From the NCBI GenBank assembly GCA_016874735.1, contig VGTI01000004.1:117972-181971 (forward strand): a stretch of DNA of 64,000 bases, in the 5' to 3' direction. Positions 1 through 9,989 of the stretch are shown piece by piece. This DNA comes from Deltaproteobacteria bacterium (GTDB lineage: Bacteria > Bdellovibrionota_B > Oligoflexia > Oligoflexales > CAIYRB01). The position numbers and the translations under genes were made by a program. A model generated the notes under the pieces. That model saw only the letters and a program-made list of their open reading frames with translations, searched no databases and was not told the DNA's origin. The stretch's first letter is position 1; every line of letters begins with the position of its first letter.

Positions 1-1
1 G

Positions 2-1273
2 CTCTTCGTAGGAGCCTGCGGCAAGTCAGCTCAGATGCCACTATATGTCTGGTTGCCAGATGCTATGGCAGGCCCAACTCCCGTGTCAGCATTGATTCAC
101 GCGGCAACCATGGTGACCGCAGGTATCTACATGATGACCAGACTAAATTTCATGTTCTACCTTGCGCCAGATACGCAAATGGTCGTGGCTAGCGTTGGTG
201 CCATTACGGCACTCTTTGCGGCCACTATCGCACTTGTTCAATACGACATCAAAAAAGTTCTGGCATATTCGACTGTTAGTCAACTTGGTTACATGGTCCT
301 TGGATGCGGGGTCGGTGCCTATAGCGCTGGTGTGTTCCATTTGTTTACGCACGCGTGTTTTAAAGCCCTACTATTCCTAGGGGCAGGTAGCGTCATTGTT
401 GCGATGCATCACAAACAAGACATGCGTGAAATGGGTGGCCTACGGAAGTACATGCCGATCACGCATTTAGTGATGTTTGTTGGTGTCCTGGCTATCATTG
501 GTTTCCCCGGATTGTCCGGGTTCTTCTCTAAAGATGAGATCCTTTGGCGAGCATGGACTGGCGGGGATCGATACCATATCCAATGGGTCCTAGGTGCTCT
601 AGCAGCGGTTTGCACCTCGTTCTACATGGTCCGACTTCTGATGCTCACCTTCTATGGCAAGAATCGCAGCGATCATCACACCCAAGAGCACCTGCATGAG
701 ACTAGTGTAACTATGTGGGGTCCACTTGTTGTCTTGGCGGTCCTCAGTGCGGGAGTCGGTTATTTAAACGTGCCGCATATTCTTCCATTCCCAGCACCTC
801 TGTTGTTCGAACACTACTTGGATCCCGTCATCAGCATACCGCCATCCGTTGCTGATTACTGGCATCACTTGCATGCGGAATACCCTCACTCTCTTGAGTG
901 GGGGATTATGGGAGTCTCTGTAGTCGGGATGGCTTTGTCCTCGATTTTAGCCATCGGTATGTACAGTGACGGATTTAGTAAACTTGCCCACTCCCTGGGA
1001 TCAACTCTCAAGGGTGCACATAGAGTCCTCACTCACAAATATTATGTCGATGAGTTTTACGACGCCTACTTCGTTTCTCCACTGCGCGACATAGCCCAAT
1101 TTCTCTGGAAAATAGTCGATGTCGTTATCATTGACGGTATCGTCAATGGAGTTGGCCAAGCCTGCATGCTGATCGGCGGCCTAAGCAGCTTTCGCATGTC
1201 TGGAAGCCTACATCGTCATGGCATGGTAATGATCGTTGGCATTGTCTGTATGCTGTCCGTGTTGTTTTTCTGA
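2..1273 (+). CDS. nuoL: NADH-quinone oxidoreductase subunit L (5' end outside window)
   Basis: Large proton-pumping membrane subunit of respiratory complex I. The frame is open to the left edge, so the N-terminal part is missing. The visible part starts inside the conserved antiporter core (GACGKSAQMPLYVWLPDAM, then GPTPVSALIHAATMVTAGIY). It continues through the KKVLAYSTVSQLGYM segment and several further helices, and ends with the C-terminal helix region typical of NuoL rather than NuoM. nuoM follows after 28 bases and nuoN follows that, the standard end of a nuo operon. The family call is firm; only the start is unknown. Confidence 0.96.
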   Translation, partial: LFVGACGKSAQMPLYVWLPDAMAGPTPVSALIHAATMVTAGIYMMTRLNFMFYLAPDTQMVVASVGAITALFAATIALVQYDIKKVLAYSTVSQLGYMVLGCGVGAYSAGVFHLFTHACFKALLFLGAGSVIVAMHHKQDMREMGGLRKYMPITHLVMFVGVLAIIGFPGLSGFFSKDEILWRAWTGGDRYHIQWVLGALAAVCTSFYMVRLLMLTFYGKNRSDHHTQEHLHETSVTMWGPLVVLAVLSAGVGYLNVPHILPFPAPLLFEHYLDPVISIPPSVADYWHHLHAEYPHSLEWGIMGVSVVGMALSSILAIGMYSDGFSKLAHSLGSTLKGAHRVLTHKYYVDEFYDAYFVSPLRDIAQFLWKIVDVVIIDGIVNGVGQACMLIGGLSSFRMSGSLHRHGMVMIVGIVCMLSVLFF

Positions 1274-1301
1274 GTACTTCTAGCAAATAGGCTATCAACA
1301 G

Positions 1302-2879
1302 ATGGACTTTCTCAATTCTCACATTTTGTCGATCACGACGTTCGTTCCCTTGCTGACTGCGATTACTGTGCTCTTGAGTCCCAAGCTTGCGATCGCAAGA
1401 TGGGTTTCAATGGGTGGCTCGATTTTAGCTTTCCTTGCCAGTCTGCATGTTTGGTTTTATTTCGACCCTCAAACAGCGGGACTTCAATTTACCGAAATGC
1501 ATGATTGGATGCCCAGTTTTGGCATCCGCTACATTATGGGGGTAGATGGGCTTAATCTTCTTCTGATTATGCTGACCACCTTCCTGACACCATTGATCTT
1601 ACTGAGTGTTTGGCACGTAGATGATAAAAAGCAAAAAGCGTTCTTATCGTTGTTTATGACTCTCGAGTGCGGCATGCTCGGGTCTCTGGTCGCCTTTGAT
1701 TTGGTCTTCTTCTACGTCTTTTGGGAAGCGATGCTAATCCCGATGTACTTCATCATCGGTCTTTGGGGCGGAAAGAATCGCATTTACGCAACGACGAAAT
1801 TCATCATTTATACCTTCGTAGGCTCGCTACTCATGCTAGCAGCTATGATTGTGCTTTATGTGCTGCACTTTCAGCAGACTGGCATTTATACCACCAACCT
1901 GCTTGACCTTTATGGCACTAGCGCTGAGTACAGCACGCAAATGTGGCTTTTTGCTGCCTTTGCGCTCGCCTTTGCCATCAAGGTGCCTATGTTTCCCTTC
2001 CACACTTGGTTGCCCGATGCGCATACCGAGGCCCCTACCAGCGGATCTGTGATCCTGGCCGGCGTTCTGTTAAAACTCGGTACTTACGGATTAGTACGAT
2101 TTGCAATCCCTCTTTTCCCCCAGGCAACTGCCACCTTTGCTCCCGTCATGGTCGCACTTGGGGTGATCGGCATCATTTACGGGGCACTTACAGCGTGGAT
2201 GCAGAAAGACGCGAAGAAGATGGTCGCATACTCTTCAGTCTCGCACCTTGGCTTTGTCGTGATTGGTTCGGTTGCTGTCGTCAGCGGCGGAGCTGCCTTA
2301 TCTGCTGAGGCGCTGACCGGAGCCGTTTATCAGCAGATCAACCACGGGATCAGCACCGGAGCCCTGTTCTTCCTAGTTGGATGTATCTACGATCGCCGCC
2401 ACACCAGGATGCTGGCCGATTTTGGCGGTATTGCCAAAGTGATGCCATGGTTTGCTGTCATGCTCATCGTTGCTACCCTCAGCTCGGTTGGTCTTCCTGG
2501 CACCGGTGGCTTTGTTGGTGAGTTTCTCATCCTGTTGGGTACTTTCTTATCGTCACCGCTCGCTGGCGCTACGGCGGCACTTGGAGTGCTGCTCGGCGCT
2601 GTATATATGCTGACACTTTGCCGAAAGATCCTCTTCGGACCGCTTGATAATGAAGAGAACAAAACCCTTGAGGACCTCAGTCCCCGAGAGTTTGCTTATC
2701 TTACTCCACTTGCTGTCTTGGCCGTGGTGATGGGCGTATTCCCTAACCTGTTCCTGGATAAAGTCCGCCCTTCTATTGAAAATTTGGCAAACAACTTTCG
2801 GAATTACAAAATTGTCGCTGAAGCACCGCTTGGATCTGAATATCTACTCGGAGCAGATCAAAAGGAGACGGGACGTTGA
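1302..2879 (+). CDS. nuoM: NADH-quinone oxidoreductase subunit M
   Basis: Antiporter-like membrane subunit of complex I, 525 residues, the usual length. Family marks are the FYVFWEAMLIPMYFIIGLWG segment with the functional glutamate, the KVPMFPFHTWLPDAHTEAP motif, and KKMVAYSSVSHLGFV. About 14 hydrophobic helices can be read. It starts with ATG 28 bases after nuoL. Its stop overlaps the TTG start of nuoN in a TTGA tetramer, so the two are probably translationally coupled. Confidence 0.97.
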   Translation: MDFLNSHILSITTFVPLLTAITVLLSPKLAIARWVSMGGSILAFLASLHVWFYFDPQTAGLQFTEMHDWMPSFGIRYIMGVDGLNLLLIMLTTFLTPLILLSVWHVDDKKQKAFLSLFMTLECGMLGSLVAFDLVFFYVFWEAMLIPMYFIIGLWGGKNRIYATTKFIIYTFVGSLLMLAAMIVLYVLHFQQTGIYTTNLLDLYGTSAEYSTQMWLFAAFALAFAIKVPMFPFHTWLPDAHTEAPTSGSVILAGVLLKLGTYGLVRFAIPLFPQATATFAPVMVALGVIGIIYGALTAWMQKDAKKMVAYSSVSHLGFVVIGSVAVVSGGAALSAEALTGAVYQQINHGISTGALFFLVGCIYDRRHTRMLADFGGIAKVMPWFAVMLIVATLSSVGLPGTGGFVGEFLILLGTFLSSPLAGATAALGVLLGAVYMLTLCRKILFGPLDNEENKTLEDLSPREFAYLTPLAVLAVVMGVFPNLFLDKVRPSIENLANNFRNYKIVAEAPLGSEYLLGADQKETGR

Positions 2880-4396
2880 ACTTCAATATTCCTTCACTAA
2901 CCTCTGAATTTTACCTAACTACCTCCCCCGTTCTGATCTTGTGCATAGGCGCCCTGATCTCCATGTTACAGGGGGTATCGCGTCACTTAGGCAGCGAGAA
3001 GGCCGTATATACAGTTCTTGTCCTTAGCTTAGTAGCAGCCTTAGCCGCTACTTTGGCCACTACTCCTGGTGTTGAGACCTTTTATCTGGGCGGTAGCTAT
3101 CTAGCTGGGGTGCTTTCTCGCTTCGGCCAGGGCCTAATCCTAACCGTAGCCTTGATTGTTGCGCTGCTTTTCAAGTCTACGTTTCTCAGTGACAAATTCT
3201 TCCGTGGGGAAATTACGTCACTCTATCTCATGGTCATCACAGGCATGCTCATCACGGTAGCTAGCGAAGACCTGGTAACACTTTTTGTTGGATTAGAGCT
3301 GTCTTCAATAGGGCTTTATGCTCTCGTTGGCTACTTAAATCCATCCAGAAGAAGTCAAGAGGGAGCAATTAAGTACTTCGTACTCGGATCATTTGCCGCT
3401 GCCTTGCTTCTATTTGGATTCGCCCTACTTTACGTGTCAACGGGTTCACTTCGATTGAGCGAGGTGAGTCAGGCAGTTCCAAAATTGATCGGACATAATT
3501 GGGTCAAAGTTGGTGTAGTGTTTTCGCTGGCTGGCCTCTCCTTCAAACTTGCCCTTGCTCCGTTTCACCTTTGGGCACCCGATGCTTATGAATCAGCGCC
3601 TACAGGGCTCACGGCCCTTATGGCTACCACAGTGAAAGCAATGGTCATTGTACTTGCCGCAAGATTCTTTGCCGGTAGCCTCGCCTCGGTCTATGAAGTT
3701 TGGCTGCCAGCTTTGATGTTTACGGCTGCGATCTCGATGATTCTTGGCAATATTATGGCATTGGTCCAATCGAGTCTGAAGCGCATGCTCGCGTATTCAT
3801 CGATAGCCCACAGTGGTTACATGGCAATCGCAATTTGCGCTAGCAGTGGGAGCACAGGTAACTTGCCTGTTGCTGCGGTTCTCTACTACCTCGTTGGTTA
3901 TACGATTATTTCACTCGGTGCCTTTAGTATTATCATGTGGTTAGAGAACAAAGATAACGACAACCTGCTACTCGATGACATCTCCGGCTTAGCCAAGACT
4001 CATCCGTGGGCAGCATTCGGTCTGGCTGTGTGTATGTTTAGTTTTGCTGGTATGCCACCGACGGTTGGTTTCATCGGTAAATTCTTTGTCTTCAATGCAG
4101 CGATGATTAATCATCTAACCGGCCTGGTTATTATCGGCGTGGTAGGGAGCTCGATCTCACTCTTTTACTACCTTAGGGTTATAGTCAGACTCTACATGTC
4201 TGAGCCTCTGCATCTACCCACCCCCCTTACCCCAACGCGGTCTTGGGTAGTCGCCACTGTAGTGGGAGTTACGGTTGCTGCGAACTTCGCTCTCGGTACC
4301 GTTTTGCCGGAAGCGGCGATGAGATTGATGGTAGATACCTCAAAAGAGGTCGCTTCTGCTCCCGTGTCCGAGAAGTCGGGAACAGTTGCCCACTAG
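2876..4396 (+). CDS. nuoN: NADH-quinone oxidoreductase subunit N
   Basis: Third antiporter-like membrane subunit of complex I, 506 residues. Motifs include LFVGLELSSIGLYALVGY, the KLALAPFHLWAPDAYESAP segment and KRMLAYSSIAHSGYM. The start is TTG at 2876, chosen because AAAGGAG lies at 2861-2867 with normal spacing and because it overlaps the nuoM stop by four bases. It is the last gene of the nuo operon. Its stop is only three bases from the stop of the convergent murJ gene, and no terminator hairpin is visible between them. Confidence 0.96.
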   Translation: MNFNIPSLTSEFYLTTSPVLILCIGALISMLQGVSRHLGSEKAVYTVLVLSLVAALAATLATTPGVETFYLGGSYLAGVLSRFGQGLILTVALIVALLFKSTFLSDKFFRGEITSLYLMVITGMLITVASEDLVTLFVGLELSSIGLYALVGYLNPSRRSQEGAIKYFVLGSFAAALLLFGFALLYVSTGSLRLSEVSQAVPKLIGHNWVKVGVVFSLAGLSFKLALAPFHLWAPDAYESAPTGLTALMATTVKAMVIVLAARFFAGSLASVYEVWLPALMFTAAISMILGNIMALVQSSLKRMLAYSSIAHSGYMAIAICASSGSTGNLPVAAVLYYLVGYTIISLGAFSIIMWLENKDNDNLLLDDISGLAKTHPWAAFGLAVCMFSFAGMPPTVGFIGKFFVFNAAMINHLTGLVIIGVVGSSISLFYYLRVIVRLYMSEPLHLPTPLTPTRSWVVATVVGVTVAANFALGTVLPEAAMRLMVDTSKEVASAPVSEKSGTVAH

Positions 4397-4399
4397 CTC

Positions 4400-5986
4400 T
4401 TATTGGAAACGCTTGGCGATGGCGGCACGGAGTGCTTTGCCTTCGCCCACTCCGAGACCTACAGTGATCCCTAGGTAGCAGCCACCGAATGCCCCCAGTA
4501 TCACGACACCAGCTGCAACAGGGTTTTGGCCGGTCGTAATCATTTTGGCACAAAAACCTACCGATGCGCTAAGTACGGTTGTAATGCTTAACTTCAGCAA
4601 TAACTTTGGACTGAGTGACACATCTCCAACTACTTTCACAACAGCGAACCTTAATAGCACGAACTCGACCCAGCTTGAGAGTCCAGCTGCGCTTGTTAGC
4701 ATGGCGGCCCCGGCGATCAGTGATAAGCCCAGGGCACGAGATAGAACTAAGGCAGCAGCTGCACCGAGTGACGCAGTTAAGCCGACCCTAAGACAGGCAA
4801 ACTTTAGAGGAGTGCGAGAATCGCCAATAGCATAGAATGCCGTTGAGCAAAGTCGTCCCAGAGTTGATGGCAATAATCCGATGGCATATCCGCCTAAAAT
4901 TAGCCAACCATCGGTGGCATCTTTGGTCGTAAAGGCACCAGTTTGATAGACAGCAGCTATGATGACATCACCTAAAACCACCATAGCGCCGACCGACGGG
5001 ATCACAAAAAAAGCTACGCGAGCCAATCCTCGCTCTAATTTTTGCCTAATTTGCTGATGGATCAACTTTTGATTGCCAATTACGGATGACATGGCGGGAA
5101 GTTCCGCTGCAGAGACAGACATGCCAAACAAGGATATCGGTAGCAAATAAAGTGTTTGGGCATAGGCCATAGCGGAATAAATTGCCGGACCAAGAAAACT
5201 TGCAATGATGCCGTCGATATAGGCACTGACCTGGACAACGCCACGACTTGCAAGAACTGGTAGAAAATTTCTGATAACCCTCTGCACTGAAGGGTCCTTG
5301 ATGGTGAACTGAATTTTCACACCCTTCAGCAATTTCCAAACTTTGGGTAGCTGCACGACAAGCTGCAGTAGACAGCCCACCACTGTCCCCCAAGCTACAT
5401 CTTCAACCATGGCATATTTGGCGGCTAATCCGGAGTCCTGGGCAGCACCGGACCAAACCAGGGCCACGATAATCGACAGATTCCAAAGCACAGGCGCCAA
5501 GTAACTTAAAAGAAAGTAGCCATGACTGTTTAAGACCCCCAAGCACCACGCCGACATGACCAGTAAAGCGATACCTGGAAACATGATCCGGACAAGGTTT
5601 ATGGTAAGCTGTCGTACCTCTGGAGCCTCAAAACCTGGCGCCAAAATATCAATCATAACTGGCGCAAACATAACTCCTAGCGCGGAAAGTATAGTAATAA
5701 TGAGCAACAAAATGGTCGCCACAGATCCGGCAAGGCGCCGAGCTTCCTCTGTCTGGCCCTCAGCGTGGAGCCTCGCATACACAGGGATAAATGAAGCTGA
5801 AAGGACTCCTTCTCCGAATAAGTTTTGTAAGAAATTTGGGATGCGGAGTGCCGCCTTAAAAGCTCCAGCTGCAAGAGAATTGCCGAGGTAATGGGCAAAT
5901 ACCCGGTCTCTGACAAGGCCGGCTATGCGAGAAAGGAAAATCCCGACCGCGACGGCTATGGCTGCTGGGGTTTTAGGACGACCCAC
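4400..5986 (-). CDS. murJ: Lipid II flippase MurJ (MviN family)
   Basis: Integral membrane protein of the MATE/MOP superfamily that flips the peptidoglycan precursor lipid II across the inner membrane. It has 528 residues and about 14 hydrophobic helices. The N-terminus has the family pattern, with AVGIFLSRIAGLVRDRVFA followed by FKAALRIPNFLQNLFGEGVL and SASFIPVY. The start is GTG at 5986, preceded on the minus strand by GAGGAG. It is divergent from lgt, with 78 bases between starts. Both genes serve the cell envelope. Confidence 0.93.
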   Translation of the reverse strand: MGRPKTPAAIAVAVGIFLSRIAGLVRDRVFAHYLGNSLAAGAFKAALRIPNFLQNLFGEGVLSASFIPVYARLHAEGQTEEARRLAGSVATILLLIITILSALGVMFAPVMIDILAPGFEAPEVRQLTINLVRIMFPGIALLVMSAWCLGVLNSHGYFLLSYLAPVLWNLSIIVALVWSGAAQDSGLAAKYAMVEDVAWGTVVGCLLQLVVQLPKVWKLLKGVKIQFTIKDPSVQRVIRNFLPVLASRGVVQVSAYIDGIIASFLGPAIYSAMAYAQTLYLLPISLFGMSVSAAELPAMSSVIGNQKLIHQQIRQKLERGLARVAFFVIPSVGAMVVLGDVIIAAVYQTGAFTTKDATDGWLILGGYAIGLLPSTLGRLCSTAFYAIGDSRTPLKFACLRVGLTASLGAAAALVLSRALGLSLIAGAAMLTSAAGLSSWVEFVLLRFAVVKVVGDVSLSPKLLLKLSITTVLSASVGFCAKMITTGQNPVAAGVVILGAFGGCYLGITVGLGVGEGKALRAAIAKRFQ

Positions 5987-6064
5987 AAATTACTCCTCAA
6001 TCTTCGGTTATTTGAGATTCTAACACTCTTGCGCCGCGGCAAGTTACTGATTACCGTAATCCTT

Positions 6065-6841
6065 ATGTATCCAATTCTTTTAAGATACGGCTCATTCTTA
6101 TTGCCATCTTGGCACGCGATGTATGCTATCGGGGCCCTGGCGTCACTTTGGCTGTTTTTGCGCCTTGCTCGCAAAAATGTTCCAAGTGTGACTTGGCCAC
6201 AGCTGTCACGAGTCTTCGCAATTTGCTACGTTGCCGGTTACTTCGGTGCACGGCTGTTATCCATTTTGATTGAGGAACCAGAAGTTACGGGGATTCATGC
6301 AACACTCTTGGCCCTTTTCAGATTCGGTCCTATGACATTCTATGGCGGAGCCTTAGCAGCGGCACTTTGCGGTAGCATCTACGCCGCAAAAAACCGCTTG
6401 CCGCTCGTCGCCCTTTTTGACTGCGCAATTCCCGCTGGCCTTTTAGCTCTTGGGATAGGGCGTGTAGGATGCTTTTTAAACGGGGACGATTTCGGCAAGG
6501 CTGTACCAATGTCTACGGGAGAAGCCCCACCCTTTTGGGCGGTCGTATTGCCAAATTTAGGTGACCATATTCCGCGCTACCCCGTTCAACTCATGGAATC
6601 ATCGTTAGCGCTGCTACTCTGCCTGGTATGTGTAGTTCGCGGCGATCGCCATGCGCCGCGCGGCCTTAGTGCTGTCCTGGGCATTGGTGGGTACGCAGCG
6701 ATAAGATTCTTACTCGAATACCTGCGGGATGATTTTAGAGGCACGATACCCTGGACTCAACTCTCCACCTCCCAGGGTATCAGCCTTGCCTTGGTGACCG
6801 TCGTGGTTTTTGCGCTGTTAAGAATGCGCAAAATTACTTAA
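6065..6841 (+). CDS. lgt: Prolipoprotein diacylglyceryl transferase
   Basis: Inner-membrane enzyme that moves diacylglycerol from phosphatidylglycerol to the lipobox cysteine of prolipoproteins. The sequence shows the Lgt order: MTFYGGALAAALCG, then GIGRVGCFLNGDDFG (matching the GRIGNFxNGE signature with changes), RYPVQLMES, and LSTSQGISL near the end, equivalent to the GQxLS motif. The frame is open further left into murJ. ATG 6065 is preferred because it gives 258 residues beginning just before the first helix, although its ribosome site is weak. The several lipoproteins in this window are its likely substrates. The signature is diverged, so the call is good but not absolute. Confidence 0.85.
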   Translation: MYPILLRYGSFLLPSWHAMYAIGALASLWLFLRLARKNVPSVTWPQLSRVFAICYVAGYFGARLLSILIEEPEVTGIHATLLALFRFGPMTFYGGALAAALCGSIYAAKNRLPLVALFDCAIPAGLLALGIGRVGCFLNGDDFGKAVPMSTGEAPPFWAVVLPNLGDHIPRYPVQLMESSLALLLCLVCVVRGDRHAPRGLSAVLGIGGYAAIRFLLEYLRDDFRGTIPWTQLSTSQGISLALVTVVVFALLRMRKIT

Positions 6842-8355
6842 CTAGGTGACGCAATAGCGCCCAAAGAGCCGGCCTCTCCACCTAGATCGGCGCCGTTATC
6901 GTCATCTATCGGCATTTCGGAGGCTGGCGCAGTATTTGCTCCTGCCACGGGCGGAGTCATACTTGCGAAAACGCTCACCGGCACGTGATAAATGACATCT
7001 GTACCCGCGCGGCGCACGAGGTAGTTTGCATTATCACTTTCAATCTTGAATACGTCGATTGATAGGGGTTTTTTCTTAGGATCGTCATATCCTAGGACGA
7101 TATGATGCAGCGGAGCTGACCCTAGATTCTTGGCCTCAGGAGCTGACGGGGGAATAAACTTGTCAGTTTTGGCAAACTCTAAATCTACTACAAACGCGCG
7201 AATATGAGGCAAGTCAGAAGGCTTGTCTTTCACGTCTAACTTGAGAATCCCCTTTTCATCGAACTTTTCAGAATCACTCGAAGCGTACCAACTTCCCGCA
7301 ATATTTTTATAGAGCTGTCCATCGATTGAAATAGACTTGGCACTTACCATGTCCGATTCTAATATCCGCCTGTTGCGAAAATCCATAATGTCACGCTTGT
7401 ATTTGTCCCTTAGACCGTCACCTAATTCGTAAAGTGTGGGCTTTTGGTCAACAGAGGCGAATACTTTACCACCAAATTCTAGAAATTTAATTTCAGTTGG
7501 CACTCCGTTATCCGCATTGAGAACAACTGAGACTTCAGGCATGGTCAGAGCTGCTTTTAGAGTATCGTCCGGCGTGTCCACAAAGTTAGAGGCTCTTAGG
7601 TTGCCAAGATCTTCGACAAATTCCCGAACTGCGACACTGTCCGCCTGTAATTGTTCTGGAGCAACGATAGAATACTTGCCATCCACTCGGGGGAGCACGA
7701 TTTCGGGCTCGCCGCGACGCTGATACCGTAGCGACTTCAACCTAGACTCATCAATTTTAACGATAGTCTTATCTCGGAATTCTGCTGCTGTTTTAGTGGT
7801 GGATACGAGAATGTGCTGACTCCCGATATATACTTTGTCGCTGTCACTGGTACGAAAGTATACCTCATAGCCTATTGGAGCTTTTTCCCCAATAAAGAGG
7901 GTCCAATCTGAGGGGTTTTGCCCTGAAGTCCTCATCCTTATAAAACGTTTCGGATGCGCAAGCCCGTAATCGGCCCAGCGACTTTTGTCATCACTTACCA
8001 CCTTGGCAAAAGAGTAGCCCGTAACAGTCTTCACAAGATTATCAAGTGTGCCCGCATCGGCGGGCGCATCTACAGGTGACTTCAGTCGCCACAGTCCTTC
8101 AACCTTCGTTACCTCTACGTCGACTGGCTTTACGCCCTGTGCACTATGGTCGTCTTCAACTACGGGGATCGTTGTGTCCATTTCTGAGTGATATTGAAAA
8201 TCAACGACATCTTCAGCCCTGAACTTAGTTAGCTTGTTCTTATTTTCCTCAAGCTCTTGATCCTTTTTTGTTTGCCATTCGTCCCAGGTAGCAACTCCAC
8301 CTAGAGCAAGTAGGATCACCGCTAGTAAGCCGGAAATTTTTAGCTTTTTATTCAC
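6838..8355 (-). CDS. DUF4340 domain protein of an ABC export cluster
   Basis: Protein of 505 residues with one N-terminal membrane anchor (about residues 7-25) and a long extracytoplasmic part built of repeated beta-rich DUF4340-type units (for example WRLKSPVDAPADAGTLDNLV and FIGEKAPIGYEVYFR). DUF4340 proteins usually sit beside GldG-like ABC auxiliary proteins, as here. The start is GTG at 8355, sharing GTGA with the stop of the upstream GldG-like gene, so the two should be translated together. The C-terminus is rich in Ala, Asp and Gly. The biochemical role is unknown. Its stop overlaps that of lgt by four bases (TTAA). Confidence 0.8.
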   Translation of the reverse strand: MNKKLKISGLLAVILLALGGVATWDEWQTKKDQELEENKNKLTKFRAEDVVDFQYHSEMDTTIPVVEDDHSAQGVKPVDVEVTKVEGLWRLKSPVDAPADAGTLDNLVKTVTGYSFAKVVSDDKSRWADYGLAHPKRFIRMRTSGQNPSDWTLFIGEKAPIGYEVYFRTSDSDKVYIGSQHILVSTTKTAAEFRDKTIVKIDESRLKSLRYQRRGEPEIVLPRVDGKYSIVAPEQLQADSVAVREFVEDLGNLRASNFVDTPDDTLKAALTMPEVSVVLNADNGVPTEIKFLEFGGKVFASVDQKPTLYELGDGLRDKYKRDIMDFRNRRILESDMVSAKSISIDGQLYKNIAGSWYASSDSEKFDEKGILKLDVKDKPSDLPHIRAFVVDLEFAKTDKFIPPSAPEAKNLGSAPLHHIVLGYDDPKKKPLSIDVFKIESDNANYLVRRAGTDVIYHVPVSVFASMTPPVAGANTAPASEMPIDDDNGADLGGEAGSLGAIASPS

Positions 8356-9983
8356 GCCCTTCTCCTCTTCAGCCAGGCAAGAGTGCCGCCGCCTAAGAAT
8401 ACGAACGGATATATAAAGGCAAGGAAAAGAAGGACTAATTGACTCTTGGCAGAGGTTAGCTGGATGGTGCTTTTAGTTGGGTCTTTCGGTCGAATAGAGA
8501 TAAAATCCTCATCCTGAAGTAAGAAGTTGGTCATGTTCAAGAACATATCCCGATGCTCCGCCAATTGTGCGCCCTGATTCGCGGCAAAATCCACTGATCC
8601 AGTGGCCACAATGCGCGTTTCCTTAGTTTTTGGGGCACCTTCACCTTTTGCCGCATCTGTTTTGGTAGCTTTATCATCAGAACTTGCAGTTGCTAATGCA
8701 GGAGCCTGAGCTTTACCCGTGGACACCGCAATCACTGGAAACGAGCCTGTCTCCCAACGGTCTTCCGTAAGATTTTCTAAATCACTTGCGGATTTGACGT
8801 TTTTGACTCGGATCATATCCTTACTGGTCTTACCGACCATTTCGACCTTAAATTTATTTACGTTTTCCTTTAACTCTTCAAGCGAGCGAGTGTTACGAAA
8901 AACCAGCTGAACCTGTGACATCCGTGAAAAGTCCTTGGATATCGGGCTAAACTCATCAAACTCGCTGACAATAGCGTTGTTTTGGCCAATCATCTGCGCC
9001 CTAATGTCGTTAGGTGCCAGTATCAGTAAATCGTCCTGATACTTAAGACCAAATTTTTCCAAAAGTTTATTTAAAGAGGAAACAGGAACAAGTGCGTCGG
9101 TCATTACCAACAACGCGCCGCCTTGTTTCAGATAGTCCTCGAGAATTCTGGTTTCCTCTTCCTTGAATTCATACTTCGGTCCAGGGATGACAACGAGGTC
9201 TGCGTCTTCTGGAATTTTCGCAGTTTCTAGTAAAGACAGTTCCTCGACATTATCCTTATTACCTTCAAGTTCTGCAGCAATCTGCCCAAACCCCGTAGCA
9301 TCGCTACCTTTTAGGGCGCCCTCGCCATGTCCCTTTGTAAAGTAGACTTTTTTCGTCTTATTCTTAAGCACACTAACTAGCGCATTAGTAACTTTCTCCT
9401 CACTAAATGCGGTTAGACGTTTTTCTTGACCCTTATATGTGAATATAGCTGTATTTGGATCGGTGATTTTTGCCGCTAATACGGCAGTGGGATTTGATCG
9501 TGGATCAATAAACTCAATCTTTAATACAGCGCCCTTTGCCTGATATAAATTAAGAGTGTCTCGCAAATCAGTCGCGACCTTCTCATCAGTGGTGAAAACC
9601 TTGACCGCAACATAATCTCCAGTATCTTTGATTTGTTGAACAACTTTGACAGATTGGTCTGACAAAGTGTTCAATTTGTCTCTGCTGAGATCTACACTTT
9701 TGTTAAACCTTGGGCGGGCCGCCAAGACGGCAACACCGACGATGATCAATGTACCCAGAAGTACCACCAAGCCGGAGCTTGCTCCGTACTTGGCACCTTT
9801 TCTTTGGAACAGTAACTTGAAATTATCGATGTCCATGATCACCCACAAGGTCACAATTGTTGCCGACAAAGCCCAGGTGAGTTGAAGAATCCATTGATGT
9901 TCAGGCAAAGCCGAGCCCACGGCGGTGCCGAGTGCAGCGACAAGTACAGCTAAGAAGGGCAAAATTAGTAGACCAGGTTTCAT
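8352..9983 (-). CDS. GldG-like ABC transporter auxiliary protein
   Basis: Protein of 543 residues with hydrophobic helices near the N-terminus (about residues 3-25, 30-50 and 68-92) and one at the C-terminus (about 515-537), with a large periplasmic domain between them. That domain matches the GldG/ABC_transp_aux type, with DLSRDKLNTLSDQSVKVVQQ, VYFTKGHGEGAL, and a stretch of the form DLVVIPGPKYEFKEEE followed by YLKQGGALLVMTD. GldG-type proteins work with an ABC-2 permease and an ATPase in export-like complexes, known in gliding Bacteroidetes but also common elsewhere. It lies six bases after the permease gene and overlaps the DUF4340 gene. Substrate unknown. Confidence 0.83.
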   Translation of the reverse strand: MKPGLLILPFLAVLVAALGTAVGSALPEHQWILQLTWALSATIVTLWVIMDIDNFKLLFQRKGAKYGASSGLVVLLGTLIIVGVAVLAARPRFNKSVDLSRDKLNTLSDQSVKVVQQIKDTGDYVAVKVFTTDEKVATDLRDTLNLYQAKGAVLKIEFIDPRSNPTAVLAAKITDPNTAIFTYKGQEKRLTAFSEEKVTNALVSVLKNKTKKVYFTKGHGEGALKGSDATGFGQIAAELEGNKDNVEELSLLETAKIPEDADLVVIPGPKYEFKEEETRILEDYLKQGGALLVMTDALVPVSSLNKLLEKFGLKYQDDLLILAPNDIRAQMIGQNNAIVSEFDEFSPISKDFSRMSQVQLVFRNTRSLEELKENVNKFKVEMVGKTSKDMIRVKNVKSASDLENLTEDRWETGSFPVIAVSTGKAQAPALATASSDDKATKTDAAKGEGAPKTKETRIVATGSVDFAANQGAQLAEHRDMFLNMTNFLLQDEDFISIRPKDPTKSTIQLTSAKSQLVLLFLAFIYPFVFLGGGTLAWLKRRRA

Positions 9984-9989
9984 CTTAGC